32,896 nt of DNA from Candidatus Bathyarchaeota archaeon (GTDB lineage: Archaea; Thermoproteota; Bathyarchaeia; Bathyarchaeales; Bathycorpusculaceae): assembly GCA_022865455.1 (NCBI GenBank), contig JALHSY010000090.1:1-32896 (forward strand), written 5' to 3'. Both the position numbers and the translations under genes were made by a program. Shown piece after piece: positions 6,398 through 12,393 of this stretch. Position 1 is the stretch's first letter, and every line of letters begins with the position of its first letter. The notes beneath the pieces are model-generated. The model did no database searches. It was given only the letters and a program-made list of their open reading frames with translations, and was not told the DNA's origin.

Positions 6398-6451
6398 TTA
6401 CTCTCCTTCTTCCTCTAGTTCCTCTTCCTCTTCTTCTTCCTCTTCGCTCAT
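6398..6451 (-). CDS. Possible 17-aa poly-glutamate microORF
   Basis: ATG at 6451 opens a frame that is almost entirely glutamate after MS and stops at 6398. GGAG lies about 13 bases before the ATG and a TATA-like TTATTAATAG lies near 6500. It precedes the zinc-ribbon gene by 52 bases on the same strand. It could be an acidic tail peptide, a leader, or a chance purine-rich tract. Confidence 0.2.
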   Translation of the reverse strand: MSEEEEEEEEELEEEGE

Positions 6452-6540
6452 AGCGTTGTGCTCCAAAATTTGCGCTCTTAGGTCAAGTCTATAGCGCTAT
6501 TAATAAGCGTGTTGATAGTCAAACATCCTCCTTAAAAACA

Positions 6541-6548
6541 CTATATAC
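6541..6548 (+). promoter_or_regulatory. TATA box CTATATAC
   Basis: A good archaeal TATA match after an A-rich stretch; the predicted start is near 6570, upstream of the microprotein-like frame at 6625. Confidence 0.4.
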
Positions 6549-6624
6549 AAGGATGCATCCCTTATCAGATCGGAACCTATATTGCGTGAGAAGCTGGATG
6601 AGATCGCCCGGAGATCAAAGGGGG

Positions 6625-6834
6625 CTTATGACACTCTTTGGATATGAGTGGCCCACACGCGTCAAGATGAGAGAGATAATCAAGGGGACTGTTTATTGCT
6701 GGAGGCAGCGTCCTTACAACGTCTGGCGCCTTTATTCTCACTACAGCATACTTAGTCTAGTCCTAACAAGAGAAGCAGCAGAAAACATTGGGAGAACCGA
6801 CAATGCCGTCTCACCAACCTACTTCAACACATAA
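6625..6834 (+). CDS. Second YCWRQ-PYN microprotein-like frame
   Basis: The ATG at 6625 gives about 69 residues; an inner ATG at 6667 begins MREIIKGTVYCWRQRPYNVW. The core matches the 37-aa microprotein at 4696 (YCWRQCPYNIW), but one cysteine is replaced by arginine and no CxxC precedes it. The downstream residues (SHYSILSLVLTREAAENIG) have no counterpart. A TATA box lies at 6541-6548. It is either a diverged paralogue or a decaying copy. Confidence 0.3.
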   Translation, partial: LMTLFGYEWPTRVKMREIIKGTVYCWRQRPYNVWRLYSHYSILSLVLTREAAENIGRTDNAVSPTYFNT

Positions 6835-7069
6835 TTTTGGGACAAGGCAACGCGCGTCCTAACCGTTTACAGTGAGGCATGGTTCCAGCATAGCGTGGTC
6901 TATTGCCGTTTTCAAGCGCGCGCTTTAAATTTTAGTTTTTTTATCATTTACTACACTTGCCTTGTTTGACATTCGTTTCTTGCGGTTCTTTTGTGTGGTT
7001 TTATGGTTGAAAAATGCTTCTTTTTGGAGGGAACAGCCAAAACACGCCCATCAGAATTTGTGCGTGTGC
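6835..7069. other. AT-rich spacer with GCGCGC motifs
   Basis: No supported gene. It holds ACGCGCG at about 6852 and GCGCGCGC at about 6917, part of a cluster of such motifs between 4.57 and 8.05 kb. Confidence 0.4.
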
Positions 7070-7294
7070 TTATCTACGCTCTTCTTTTTCTTCCGGCGCT
7101 TCTGCTTCTTCTTTTAATTTGGGAATTAGCTTCTTTGCCCATTCTATTTTAGTAGAGTAAGCTTCACGCAATTGTGGAGAAGTAATGGGTTTCCATTCTT
7201 GAGCCACTGCAGGCGTTCGACTTTTGAATCTACTAATCTTGCCTCTTCGTTTGGGCTTTTCTTTCCTTATCGGTTTATGATGTTCAGGTTTCAT
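7070..7294 (-). CDS. Small bipartite basic/acidic protein
   Basis: 74 residues with no recognised family. The N-terminal half is very basic (RKEKPKRRGKISRFKSR), followed by a proline/glutamine hinge and a C-terminal helix that turns acidic (EEAEAPEEKEERR). Such a charge-split layout is common in small archaeal nucleic-acid- or ribosome-associated proteins, but that is only analogy. Expression signals are good: a TATA box CTATATAT at 7331-7338 and GTGGAG about 5 bases before the ATG. It stands alone in the accessory zone. Confidence 0.6.
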   Translation of the reverse strand: MKPEHHKPIRKEKPKRRGKISRFKSRTPAVAQEWKPITSPQLREAYSTKIEWAKKLIPKLKEEAEAPEEKEERR

Positions 7295-7330
7295 ATTCGA
7301 TCTCCACTAGTTCAAGCTTAGATACCTAAC

Positions 7331-7338
7331 ATATATAG
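7331..7338 (-). promoter_or_regulatory. TATA box of the 74-aa protein gene
   Basis: CTATATAT on the minus strand, 37-44 bases before the ATG at 7294. Confidence 0.5.
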
Positions 7339-7566
7339 AAGTTTTGTCACCTTTTTAATTTAGCGCGCTACTACCAAAGGGTTGATACAGGCTATTTCCA
7401 TGAACGAAACAAACCCCACACGAACACCTCACAAACACCCAACACAACATTAAAAACAGGTATATTCGAGTAGACCAGATACTACAAGTGTACAGGTAAA
7501 CACATAACCCCACCTAACCACCTACATTAAACAAGACAATGCCATTAGTGTAACCATAAAATACCA
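7339..7566. other. A+C-rich spacer, no gene seen
   Basis: 7400-7458 is almost free of G and T on the + strand. 7465-7496 contains TTCGAGTAGACC and ATACTACAAGTGTACAGG, both of which recur near 10971-11165. No credible protein frame is present. Confidence 0.4.
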
Positions 7567-8047
7567 TTAGCACGCGCTAGCTTATTGCTAAATTCGGACT
7601 TTAGTAGATTTATTCGGTTTCATGATTAGCCTACAGTTTTGGGTTACGCATCTGTCTCTTGCCAGTTTGCAGTAACCGCCTTTCTCATGCCTGCAGGCCT
7701 TCTTGAGCCTCGAAAACTCCAGAACAACGACACTGGACTGAGGAGTCGCTCTGGGTTGAGGAGCTTCTGCGGGGCGGTACTGGAGTTCGGGCCTTCCACG
7801 GCCTTTACTCGGCTTTTTCTCCTTCAGGATGAGCTCCCCAGAGCCAAGCCGCACCAGATGGATGATGACTGTTGAACGTGCAAACCCTGAATCCCTAACC
7901 AACTCAGCAAGCGTAAGAGGCTCGTCTTTCCTCGTCAGAACATCAAGTATCTTCCTGTCAAAAGAATCCAGATACATACCACGAAAAAAGCTAAACCTAT
8001 CAAAATCTATTTTTGTCTGAATTATGCAACAGGCTGGCGCGCGCTAT
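7567..8047. mobile_element. 481-bp inverted-repeat element carrying a winged-helix gene
   Basis: The ends at 7567-7611 and 8003-8047 are imperfect inverted repeats (about 33 of 45 positions match by eye) with the same GCGCGC-YAG and TTGC-AATTC core as the 155-bp element at 6000-6154. The single gene inside (7588-7977) has its stop codon within one repeat and its promoter region in the other. TA dinucleotides flank both ends, which could be a target duplication. No transposase is encoded, so movement would need help in trans. Confidence 0.6.
7588..7977 (-). CDS. Winged-helix DNA-binding protein with Cys-rich tail
   Basis: 129 residues. Residues 1-65 form a winged helix: MYLDSFDRKILDVL helix 1, LTLAELVRDSGFARSTVIIHL helix-turn-helix, and a wing with KGRGRPELQYR, as in ArsR/MarR-like or archaeal transposon-associated regulators. 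After a proline-rich linker, residues 95-115 carry four cysteines (C95, C103, C110, C115) spaced 7, 6 and 4 apart, able to bind zinc or an Fe-S cluster. The gene fills an inverted-repeat element, and a deleted copy of the same gene remains at 6000-6154. It may regulate, or bind the ends of, its own element. Confidence 0.8.
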   Translation of the reverse strand: MYLDSFDRKILDVLTRKDEPLTLAELVRDSGFARSTVIIHLVRLGSGELILKEKKPSKGRGRPELQYRPAEAPQPRATPQSSVVVLEFSRLKKACRHEKGGYCKLARDRCVTQNCRLIMKPNKSTKVRI

Positions 8048-8059
8048 ACACTTGGAAAA

Positions 8060-8209
8060 CTACTTTGGCCTCAAATCGGCTCCACAGTTTGGACAGAACT
8101 TTGAACTCACAGCAATGCGAGCCTGACATTCAGGGCAGATTAGCACAACTTGTTTATGCATTGGTCTATAAATTGGAACTGAAATCACAATAAATCCGTA
8201 GATAATCAT
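8060..8209 (-). CDS. 49-aa zinc-ribbon protein
   Basis: Below usual size cut-offs. The N-terminal half (MIIYGFIVISVPIY) is hydrophobic and might be a weak membrane anchor. The C-terminal half is a clean zinc ribbon: ICPECQARIAVSSKFCPNCGADL, with paired CxxC knuckles. GAAGGT lies just before the ATG at 8209. Its stop is 13 bases outside the inverted-repeat element. Short zinc ribbons of this type are widespread in archaea, and the function cannot be assigned. Confidence 0.7.
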   Translation of the reverse strand: MIIYGFIVISVPIYRPMHKQVVLICPECQARIAVSSKFCPNCGADLRPK

Positions 8210-8305
8210 CTACCTTCAATAGAAATATGAACCGCATTCCATAACAAAAAGCTTGCTTATGCCAAGATAATTATAGGGATCTTAAGCATTGCCCTCGCTG
8301 CTGCT

Positions 8306-8419
8306 GTAAGATTTAAACGTAAGTCTAAACCTATCCGGCCCCACCAAAATCACCTTTTGCAAAGATAAACAACCTTGGTTGAGCATTTGGAGAAATAGAT
8401 TCGGAACAAGCAGTTTTGC
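8306..8419 (+). repeat. Direct repeat, copy A, with tRNA-3'-end-like sequence
   Basis: The first 44 bases (8306-8349) match 11011-11054 at 41 positions, and weaker similarity continues for another 70 bases. The shared block contains CGGCCCCACCA, which looks like a tRNA acceptor strand plus CCA, preceded by a hairpin-capable AAACGTAAGTYTAAA. It lies 19 bases before the end of the AOR gene; copy B lies upstream of its ferredoxin partner. Confidence 0.65.
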
Positions 8420-8437
8420 CCAGCTTCTCTCTATCGG

Positions 8438-10312
8438 CTATTTACGCAGCTTCCTCAGAGCCTTATCAACATCTCCCAATTCTAGCTTCTTAAGAGTCTC
8501 CGACTTCGGCACTCCGTTCTCGTCCCAACCAGCCTCCTGATAATACTTTTGCACGCTCTCCCTCACGCTGGTTCTGTCAGCAGCTTTCCCCTTATACGGG
8601 CCCGAAGGCAACGGCTCATAGAATCTGCTTGGGTTATCGTCATGAACTTTCGGGTTCCACTTCAAATCTGGTCCTCCTAAAAGCAATAATGCCCGTTGTA
8701 TCTGCAACGTCTTTAACCCGCCACCTTTGCCCCACTTTTGACGCGTCAACTCTAGACCCGTGACTGCATTGTAAAAGTCAAACTTCAAATTCCTAGGCAA
8801 ACCAAAACCACCACTGAAATTGCAGCAGATCGCTGAATCATTGAACACTGCCCATACTTCACCCAAAGCCCCGTCCACAGGCAAGTCGGTTATTGATGTG
8901 TGATCGCCACATTGAACTGAACACGCATACCCTATGTCGGTCGAAAAGTCTTTGCCGCTGCGAATGCCATGGGCACCAATCCCGATGCCTTTACTCTGAA
9001 CAGCATACTGCAGCACGTCTTTGCCTTTCATCTTTCCTATCTTCAACGCTGCCCGATACGTGCCTTCAGCCAATAAGTTGCCAACGCCTTCCCTCAAGGC
9101 GATTTTCTTTGCCAACTTGGCGAAAGCTTCAGTGTCTCCCCATTTCAATTCTATGCCGTCCAGATCATTCTTGGACAAGATACCCCTCTGGAACAGTTCA
9201 GCAGCAAAACCCATAACATTGCCTGTCTGAATGCCGCACAGCCCGAGATCATCGATCAAAGAAGCCATAAACACGTTTTCTTCAGGCACAAAAATGCCCA
9301 AGTTGGGACCCAGATACGCTTCCATCTCGTAATCGGGATTATCAGTTATCGCCCCCTTGAACTTGCCAGACTTGACCTGAGCTATCTTCATGCAATTCGT
9401 TCCGCAGCCAAAGTCACTCCAACTCTGTTTCACCCAGAGCCTGCTCTCAAACTGGTCAACACCATAACCCTTCTCATCATGCCACTCTTCCTGCCAATTT
9501 CTGATAGGCTCAGAACTCGACTTTGCAGCAAACGAGTAACCGCCACCGCCCGTTCCCCACCGTCTCCACAACACATTTTCATATGCACTCTTATCTACGG
9601 CGTCAATCATCCGCCTGACTTTTCCAAGGTCGGCAACCTCAGGCAACGGGCCAGTACCCTTAACGGCGACCGCCTTAAGATTCTTCGAACCCATAACCGC
9701 TCCGTAACCGCCGTAGCCTGCTGCATGCGTCCACTTAGCCATAACTACCGCGGTTCGAACCTTATTCTCGCCTGCGGGACCAATGTACAATTTTGCAGGC
9801 TCCTTCCACTCACCATAACGCGGGTAACGCTCACTTAACAGTCGCCTACATTCCTTGTTAAGCAACGTGTTCGTTTCTTTGCCATCCTTACCCCAAATGC
9901 GGCTTGCATCTCTGATCTCAACATCCGAGTCTTTAATGAACACGTAGACGGGCTTCTTAGCCTGTCCCGTAACAATGACGCCGTCATACCCGGCGCAGCG
10001 CAATTCAACTCCGAACTCGCCGCCAACAGTTGAGCCCACAACCCCATTACTCTGGGGAGACTTGCCTGAGACGCAAACTCTGCCCCCTGGGAAAAACCCT
10101 GTAAGCGGTCCAGGCAGAAAAAGCAGAACATTGTCAGGGCCAAGAGGATCCAGTTCCTCCCATTTGCTGATCAATCTGTCGCAAAGGATTTTTGCTGCAA
10201 GTCCCCTGCCCCCTACGTAATCCTTCAACAACTTATCGTCAAACGTAACGTCTTTGAAAGCGCCTTCTGAAAGACCAATCTCCAAGAATTTTCCAGCATA
10301 ACCCAATATCAA
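8438..10312 (-). CDS. AOR-family tungsten/molybdenum oxidoreductase, large subunit
   Basis: 624 residues, the normal length for aldehyde:ferredoxin oxidoreductases, which oxidise aldehydes to acids with a tungsto-bis-pterin cofactor and one [4Fe-4S] cluster. The N-terminal pterin-binding domain shows YVGGRGLA, GPLTGFFPGGR and FGVELRCAGYDG. The usual cluster motif CxxCxxxC appears as DFGCGTNC, with D300, C303 and C307, and the likely fourth ligand at C496/C497. LGPNLGI and GKMKGKDV are also family features. It starts with TTG overlapping the ferredoxin stop (TTGA); a TTG two codons later gives the more typical N-terminus MGYAGK. With its polyferredoxin partner it recalls BamBC or WOR-type heterodimers, so the substrate could be an aldehyde or a CoA-linked compound; this is not decided by sequence. 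Confidence 0.93.
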   Translation of the reverse strand: MILGYAGKFLEIGLSEGAFKDVTFDDKLLKDYVGGRGLAAKILCDRLISKWEELDPLGPDNVLLFLPGPLTGFFPGGRVCVSGKSPQSNGVVGSTVGGEFGVELRCAGYDGVIVTGQAKKPVYVFIKDSDVEIRDASRIWGKDGKETNTLLNKECRRLLSERYPRYGEWKEPAKLYIGPAGENKVRTAVVMAKWTHAAGYGGYGAVMGSKNLKAVAVKGTGPLPEVADLGKVRRMIDAVDKSAYENVLWRRWGTGGGGYSFAAKSSSEPIRNWQEEWHDEKGYGVDQFESRLWVKQSWSDFGCGTNCMKIAQVKSGKFKGAITDNPDYEMEAYLGPNLGIFVPEENVFMASLIDDLGLCGIQTGNVMGFAAELFQRGILSKNDLDGIELKWGDTEAFAKLAKKIALREGVGNLLAEGTYRAALKIGKMKGKDVLQYAVQSKGIGIGAHGIRSGKDFSTDIGYACSVQCGDHTSITDLPVDGALGEVWAVFNDSAICCNFSGGFGLPRNLKFDFYNAVTGLELTRQKWGKGGGLKTLQIQRALLLLGGPDLKWNPKVHDDNPSRFYEPLPSGPYKGKAADRTSVRESVQKYYQEAGWDENGVPKSETLKKLELGDVDKALRKLRK

Positions 10313-10836
10313 ATGAACTCCTCCGCCTTCTCTCCATACAATTTAATCGCAAGACTCCTGGTCTGCTCCTCAGGCTTACGTGCGTAAAGCCTGTACGGAT
10401 GTTCTCCTCTCGTAACGGTTTTCAAGACGTTCCATCCCCCTTCTTGGCAGACCTTCACGCATTGCGGATTGCCATTGCATAGGTCACAGATTACGATTTT
10501 CTTATCAGCTGGGTGCATATGTGGGATTCTTCCAGGACATGCTTCTATGCATTTTCCGCAACCAGTGCACTTCTCATCGTTCACTAAAACAGCGCTAGTT
10601 TTTCTGCTTATAGACAAGGCCTTAAACGGACATGCTTCAACACATGGATAGTCTTCACATTGCGCACACAGATGCGGAAAATCTGCGCCTGGAACCAACA
10701 TGAAAACCCTCACTCTTGATGCTTCCGGCCAGATCCTGTTCTCATGATGAAGCGAACAGGCAATCTCACATTTGCGGCATCCGCTGCACTTCGAAAAATC
10801 TCTCGCTATCCAAATAGGCTCCTTCCTTGTTGCCAA
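10309..10836 (-). CDS. Four-cluster ferredoxin, electron-transfer subunit of the AOR-type enzyme
   Basis: 175 residues with four cysteine groups of the DmsB/HycB kind: CSGCRKCEIAC (17-27), CAQCEDYPCVEAC (57-69), CTGCGKCIEAC, and CDLCNGNPQCVKVC, enough for four [4Fe-4S] clusters. Such proteins carry electrons between an AOR-family large subunit and ferredoxin or another carrier in the cytoplasm; no signal peptide or membrane helix is seen. It starts with TTG at 10836, preceded by GGGAAGG, and is translationally coupled to the AOR gene by a TTGA overlap. A TATA-like TCTAAAAACA near 10868-10878 is the likely operon promoter. Confidence 0.92.
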   Translation of the reverse strand: MATRKEPIWIARDFSKCSGCRKCEIACSLHHENRIWPEASRVRVFMLVPGADFPHLCAQCEDYPCVEACPFKALSISRKTSAVLVNDEKCTGCGKCIEACPGRIPHMHPADKKIVICDLCNGNPQCVKVCQEGGWNVLKTVTRGEHPYRLYARKPEEQTRSLAIKLYGEKAEEFI

Positions 10837-10867
10837 ACCAATTAGCCTTCCCTAAAACTCTTGAGAA

Positions 10868-10878
10868 AATGTTTTTAG
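10868..10878 (-). promoter_or_regulatory. TATA-like box of the ferredoxin-AOR operon
   Basis: TCTAAAAACA on the minus strand, 32-42 bases before the TTG start at 10836. Confidence 0.35.
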
Positions 10879-11010
10879 AGTCTGCCTCAATTTAAACATG
10901 ATGTTTTCACACGAGCAAGGTTCCCGTTGAGCCTGCAATGCTGATTGATCGTAAAAACCTTAAGCCAACCATACTACAAGTACACAGGACTTTTTCCACA
11001 AGGCTGAATT

Positions 11011-11126
11011 GTAAGACTTAAACGTAAGTTTAAACCTATACGGCCCCACCAAAAACCCTTTTTCGCCAAAATAAGCGAGGTTGGATGAGTATTTTGGGAA
11101 ATAAATCCAAAACAACCAGTTCTTGC
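11011..11126 (+). repeat. Direct repeat, copy B, with tRNA-3'-end-like sequence
   Basis: Partner of the copy at 8306-8419 in the same orientation, about 2.7 kb away, so that the ferredoxin-AOR operon lies between the two. It contains CGGCCCCACCA after an imperfect hairpin (TTAAAC-GTAA-GTTTAA). No matching 5' acceptor GGGGCCG is found upstream, so it is not a complete tRNA. Confidence 0.65.
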
Positions 11127-11174
11127 AGATTTGTCGCGCTCATATTGGATAGGTTCGAGTAGACCTGAACCCAT

Positions 11175-11202
11175 TTGGGTTCTAATCCCGGCGACCACAC
11201 CA
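11175..11202 (+). repeat. tRNA-Gly-like 3' fragment
   Basis: These 28 bases match the T arm, acceptor and CCA of tRNA-Gly at 3430-3457 at 24 positions, including CCCGGCGACC-CACCA. The 5' half of a tRNA is absent: upstream is only GGTTC-N10-GAACC. It may be an attachment-site scar or a decayed tRNA. Confidence 0.6.
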
Positions 11203-11387
11203 ACTAATTGATTGCGTGTTTGCGTGTGCGCAACGGTTGTAGGCCCCTCTATTAGAATATAAATATGCAGGGCAACATTGTTAGGCAAGAGGTTTTCTTG
11301 GCTTTCCAGGGCGCCTAGACCCACTTATATAGATTGAACTTCCTGTTCATTGACACTATGATGCTGCACGCGCCTCGTAGCCAAACA
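11203..11387. other. Spacer with TATA-like motifs, no gene seen
   Basis: GAATATAAATATGC (11255-11268) and ACTTATATAG (11321-11330) look like TATA boxes on the + strand, but no credible frame or folded RNA follows. A long minus-strand frame from 11324 only reads across the tRNA fragments and is not coding. Confidence 0.35.
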
Positions 11388-11996
11388 TCATCTCAAGGCT
11401 GCAACTGCAATTATCGTGAATGGTGCGATTATGCTCAGTGTGAAGCCGCTGCTGAACGCCGCTATCAACGAGTCAGAACCACAGTAGCGAACAATCACGG
11501 GCAACGTAGTATCCATAGTCGTCGCTCCGCCCAACGCTATCGGGGCATACTTGTCTATCCTAGCCGTCAGCGAAATAGTGACTATCGTGAACAGTTCTCT
11601 CAGAAAATTCACCACAAACCCCAAAGCACCCCACTGCGCACCGAACAGCTGACCCACCAAAGGACCGGCTAGCGTGTACCATCCGTAACCAGCCGTCACC
11701 GTCATCGTTTTAACAACGTCCAGACCCAGAACCAACGCGCTCACGGTTCCGCCCAGAATACTGCCCAGCGCAACTGCGATTGGGATGACCAGAATCTTCA
11801 ATCCCATCCGCCGCATCTTGCTGACCGACTCCTTATCCAGCCCAAACACCAAGCCCATAACGAACAGCAACACGATCAGCGCACCGTTAAACACGTAATC
11901 AGAAACCCAAAAGCCAGCACCAATGCTTCCCCAGTTACTGTTCAAGTAACCTGCCCCAATCCCCAGCACAAGAGCAGAAACGATGTACTTAATCAT
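11388..11996 (-). CDS. LysO-family lysine exporter, C-terminal half protein
   Basis: 202 residues, almost entirely hydrophobic, with about six membrane helices. It matches the conserved C-terminal part of LysO/YbjE (DUF340), the L-lysine efflux permease: FVMGLVFGLD, TAGYGWYTLAGPL, GALGFVVNFLRELF and GGATTMDTTLPVI are typical of this family. In E. coli LysO is a single chain of about 300 residues; here the N-terminal half is a separate gene just upstream, overlapping by ATGA (11993-11996). The two products presumably assemble in the cytoplasmic membrane. The substrate assignment (lysine or a related cationic compound) follows from the family only. Confidence 0.88.
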   Translation of the reverse strand: MIKYIVSALVLGIGAGYLNSNWGSIGAGFWVSDYVFNGALIVLLFVMGLVFGLDKESVSKMRRMGLKILVIPIAVALGSILGGTVSALVLGLDVVKTMTVTAGYGWYTLAGPLVGQLFGAQWGALGFVVNFLRELFTIVTISLTARIDKYAPIALGGATTMDTTLPVIVRYCGSDSLIAAFSSGFTLSIIAPFTIIAVAALR

Positions 11997-12256
11997 TCCA
12001 ACCGCACCAGCTTTCTAGCCGCCCACACAAGAACCACGCTGAACCCGAGAGCAAAAACCAAAATCACAACCGCGTCCAACCCAACCTCAGGCAGCGACCT
12101 CAGCAACTCGCCGTTCGAGCCAATCCCGAAACCAAGCGAAAAAATCAAAACAACGATAACTCCAAGAGAGACCTTGCCAAGATCAACCTTCCTTCTGTCC
12201 CGAAACAGATAGCCGAGCGATATGCCAACAACCAGCGGAACCACGAGGTAAAGCAT
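11993..12256 (-). CDS. LysO-family exporter, N-terminal half protein
   Basis: About 87 residues from the ATG at 12256 (MLYLVVPLVVGISLGYL), a start that matches the beginning of LysO proteins. A longer frame from the ATG at 12313 adds 19 residues but would begin before the transcription start expected from the TATA-like element at 12321-12330. Three membrane helices are visible: MLYLVVPLVVGISLGYLF, VSLGVIVVLIFSLGFGIG and VVILVFALGFSVVLVWAA. With the overlapping downstream gene it reconstitutes a full LysO transporter of roughly 290 residues. The split looks like a stable gene fission with translational coupling rather than a frameshift, because both genes have intact starts and stops. Confidence 0.8.
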   Translation of the reverse strand: MLYLVVPLVVGISLGYLFRDRRKVDLGKVSLGVIVVLIFSLGFGIGSNGELLRSLPEVGLDAVVILVFALGFSVVLVWAARKLVRLE

Positions 12257-12320
12257 TCGAAGATCAATCACGAATCCTACACCAGCCCAAACCGAACCGT
12301 CAGCTAGTATCATCAGCTTC

Positions 12321-12330
12321 AGATTTAATC
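12321..12330 (-). promoter_or_regulatory. TATA-like box of the split lysO operon
   Basis: GATTAAATCT on the minus strand, predicting transcription from about 12300 and so favouring the ATG at 12256. Confidence 0.4.
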
Positions 12331-12344
12331 TTTCTCGACATGGA

Positions 12345-12378
12345 AGGTCAGGGAAGAAAAGGGAGTAGAAAAAGCAGG
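12345..12378 (-). terminator. T-rich tracts after EF-2
   Basis: On the minus strand, two T-rich runs (CTTTTTCT and CCCTTTTCTTCC) follow the EF-2 stop within 50 bases, consistent with archaeal termination before the lysO promoter. Confidence 0.4.
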
Positions 12379-12393
12379 TTTGTGGCTGCTTTG

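Noticed and set aside
6553-6624. N-terminal part of the longer frame beginning at 6553
   Set aside because: The ATG lies upstream of the transcription start expected from the TATA at 6541-6548, and another frame here looks equally protein-like, so the 6625 or 6667 start is preferred.
10974-11324. 116-codon minus-strand open frame before the AOR operon
   Set aside because: It only reads antisense across the direct repeat and the tRNA-Gly-like fragment, giving the typical false peptide of tRNA-tail DNA; no promoter or protein character.
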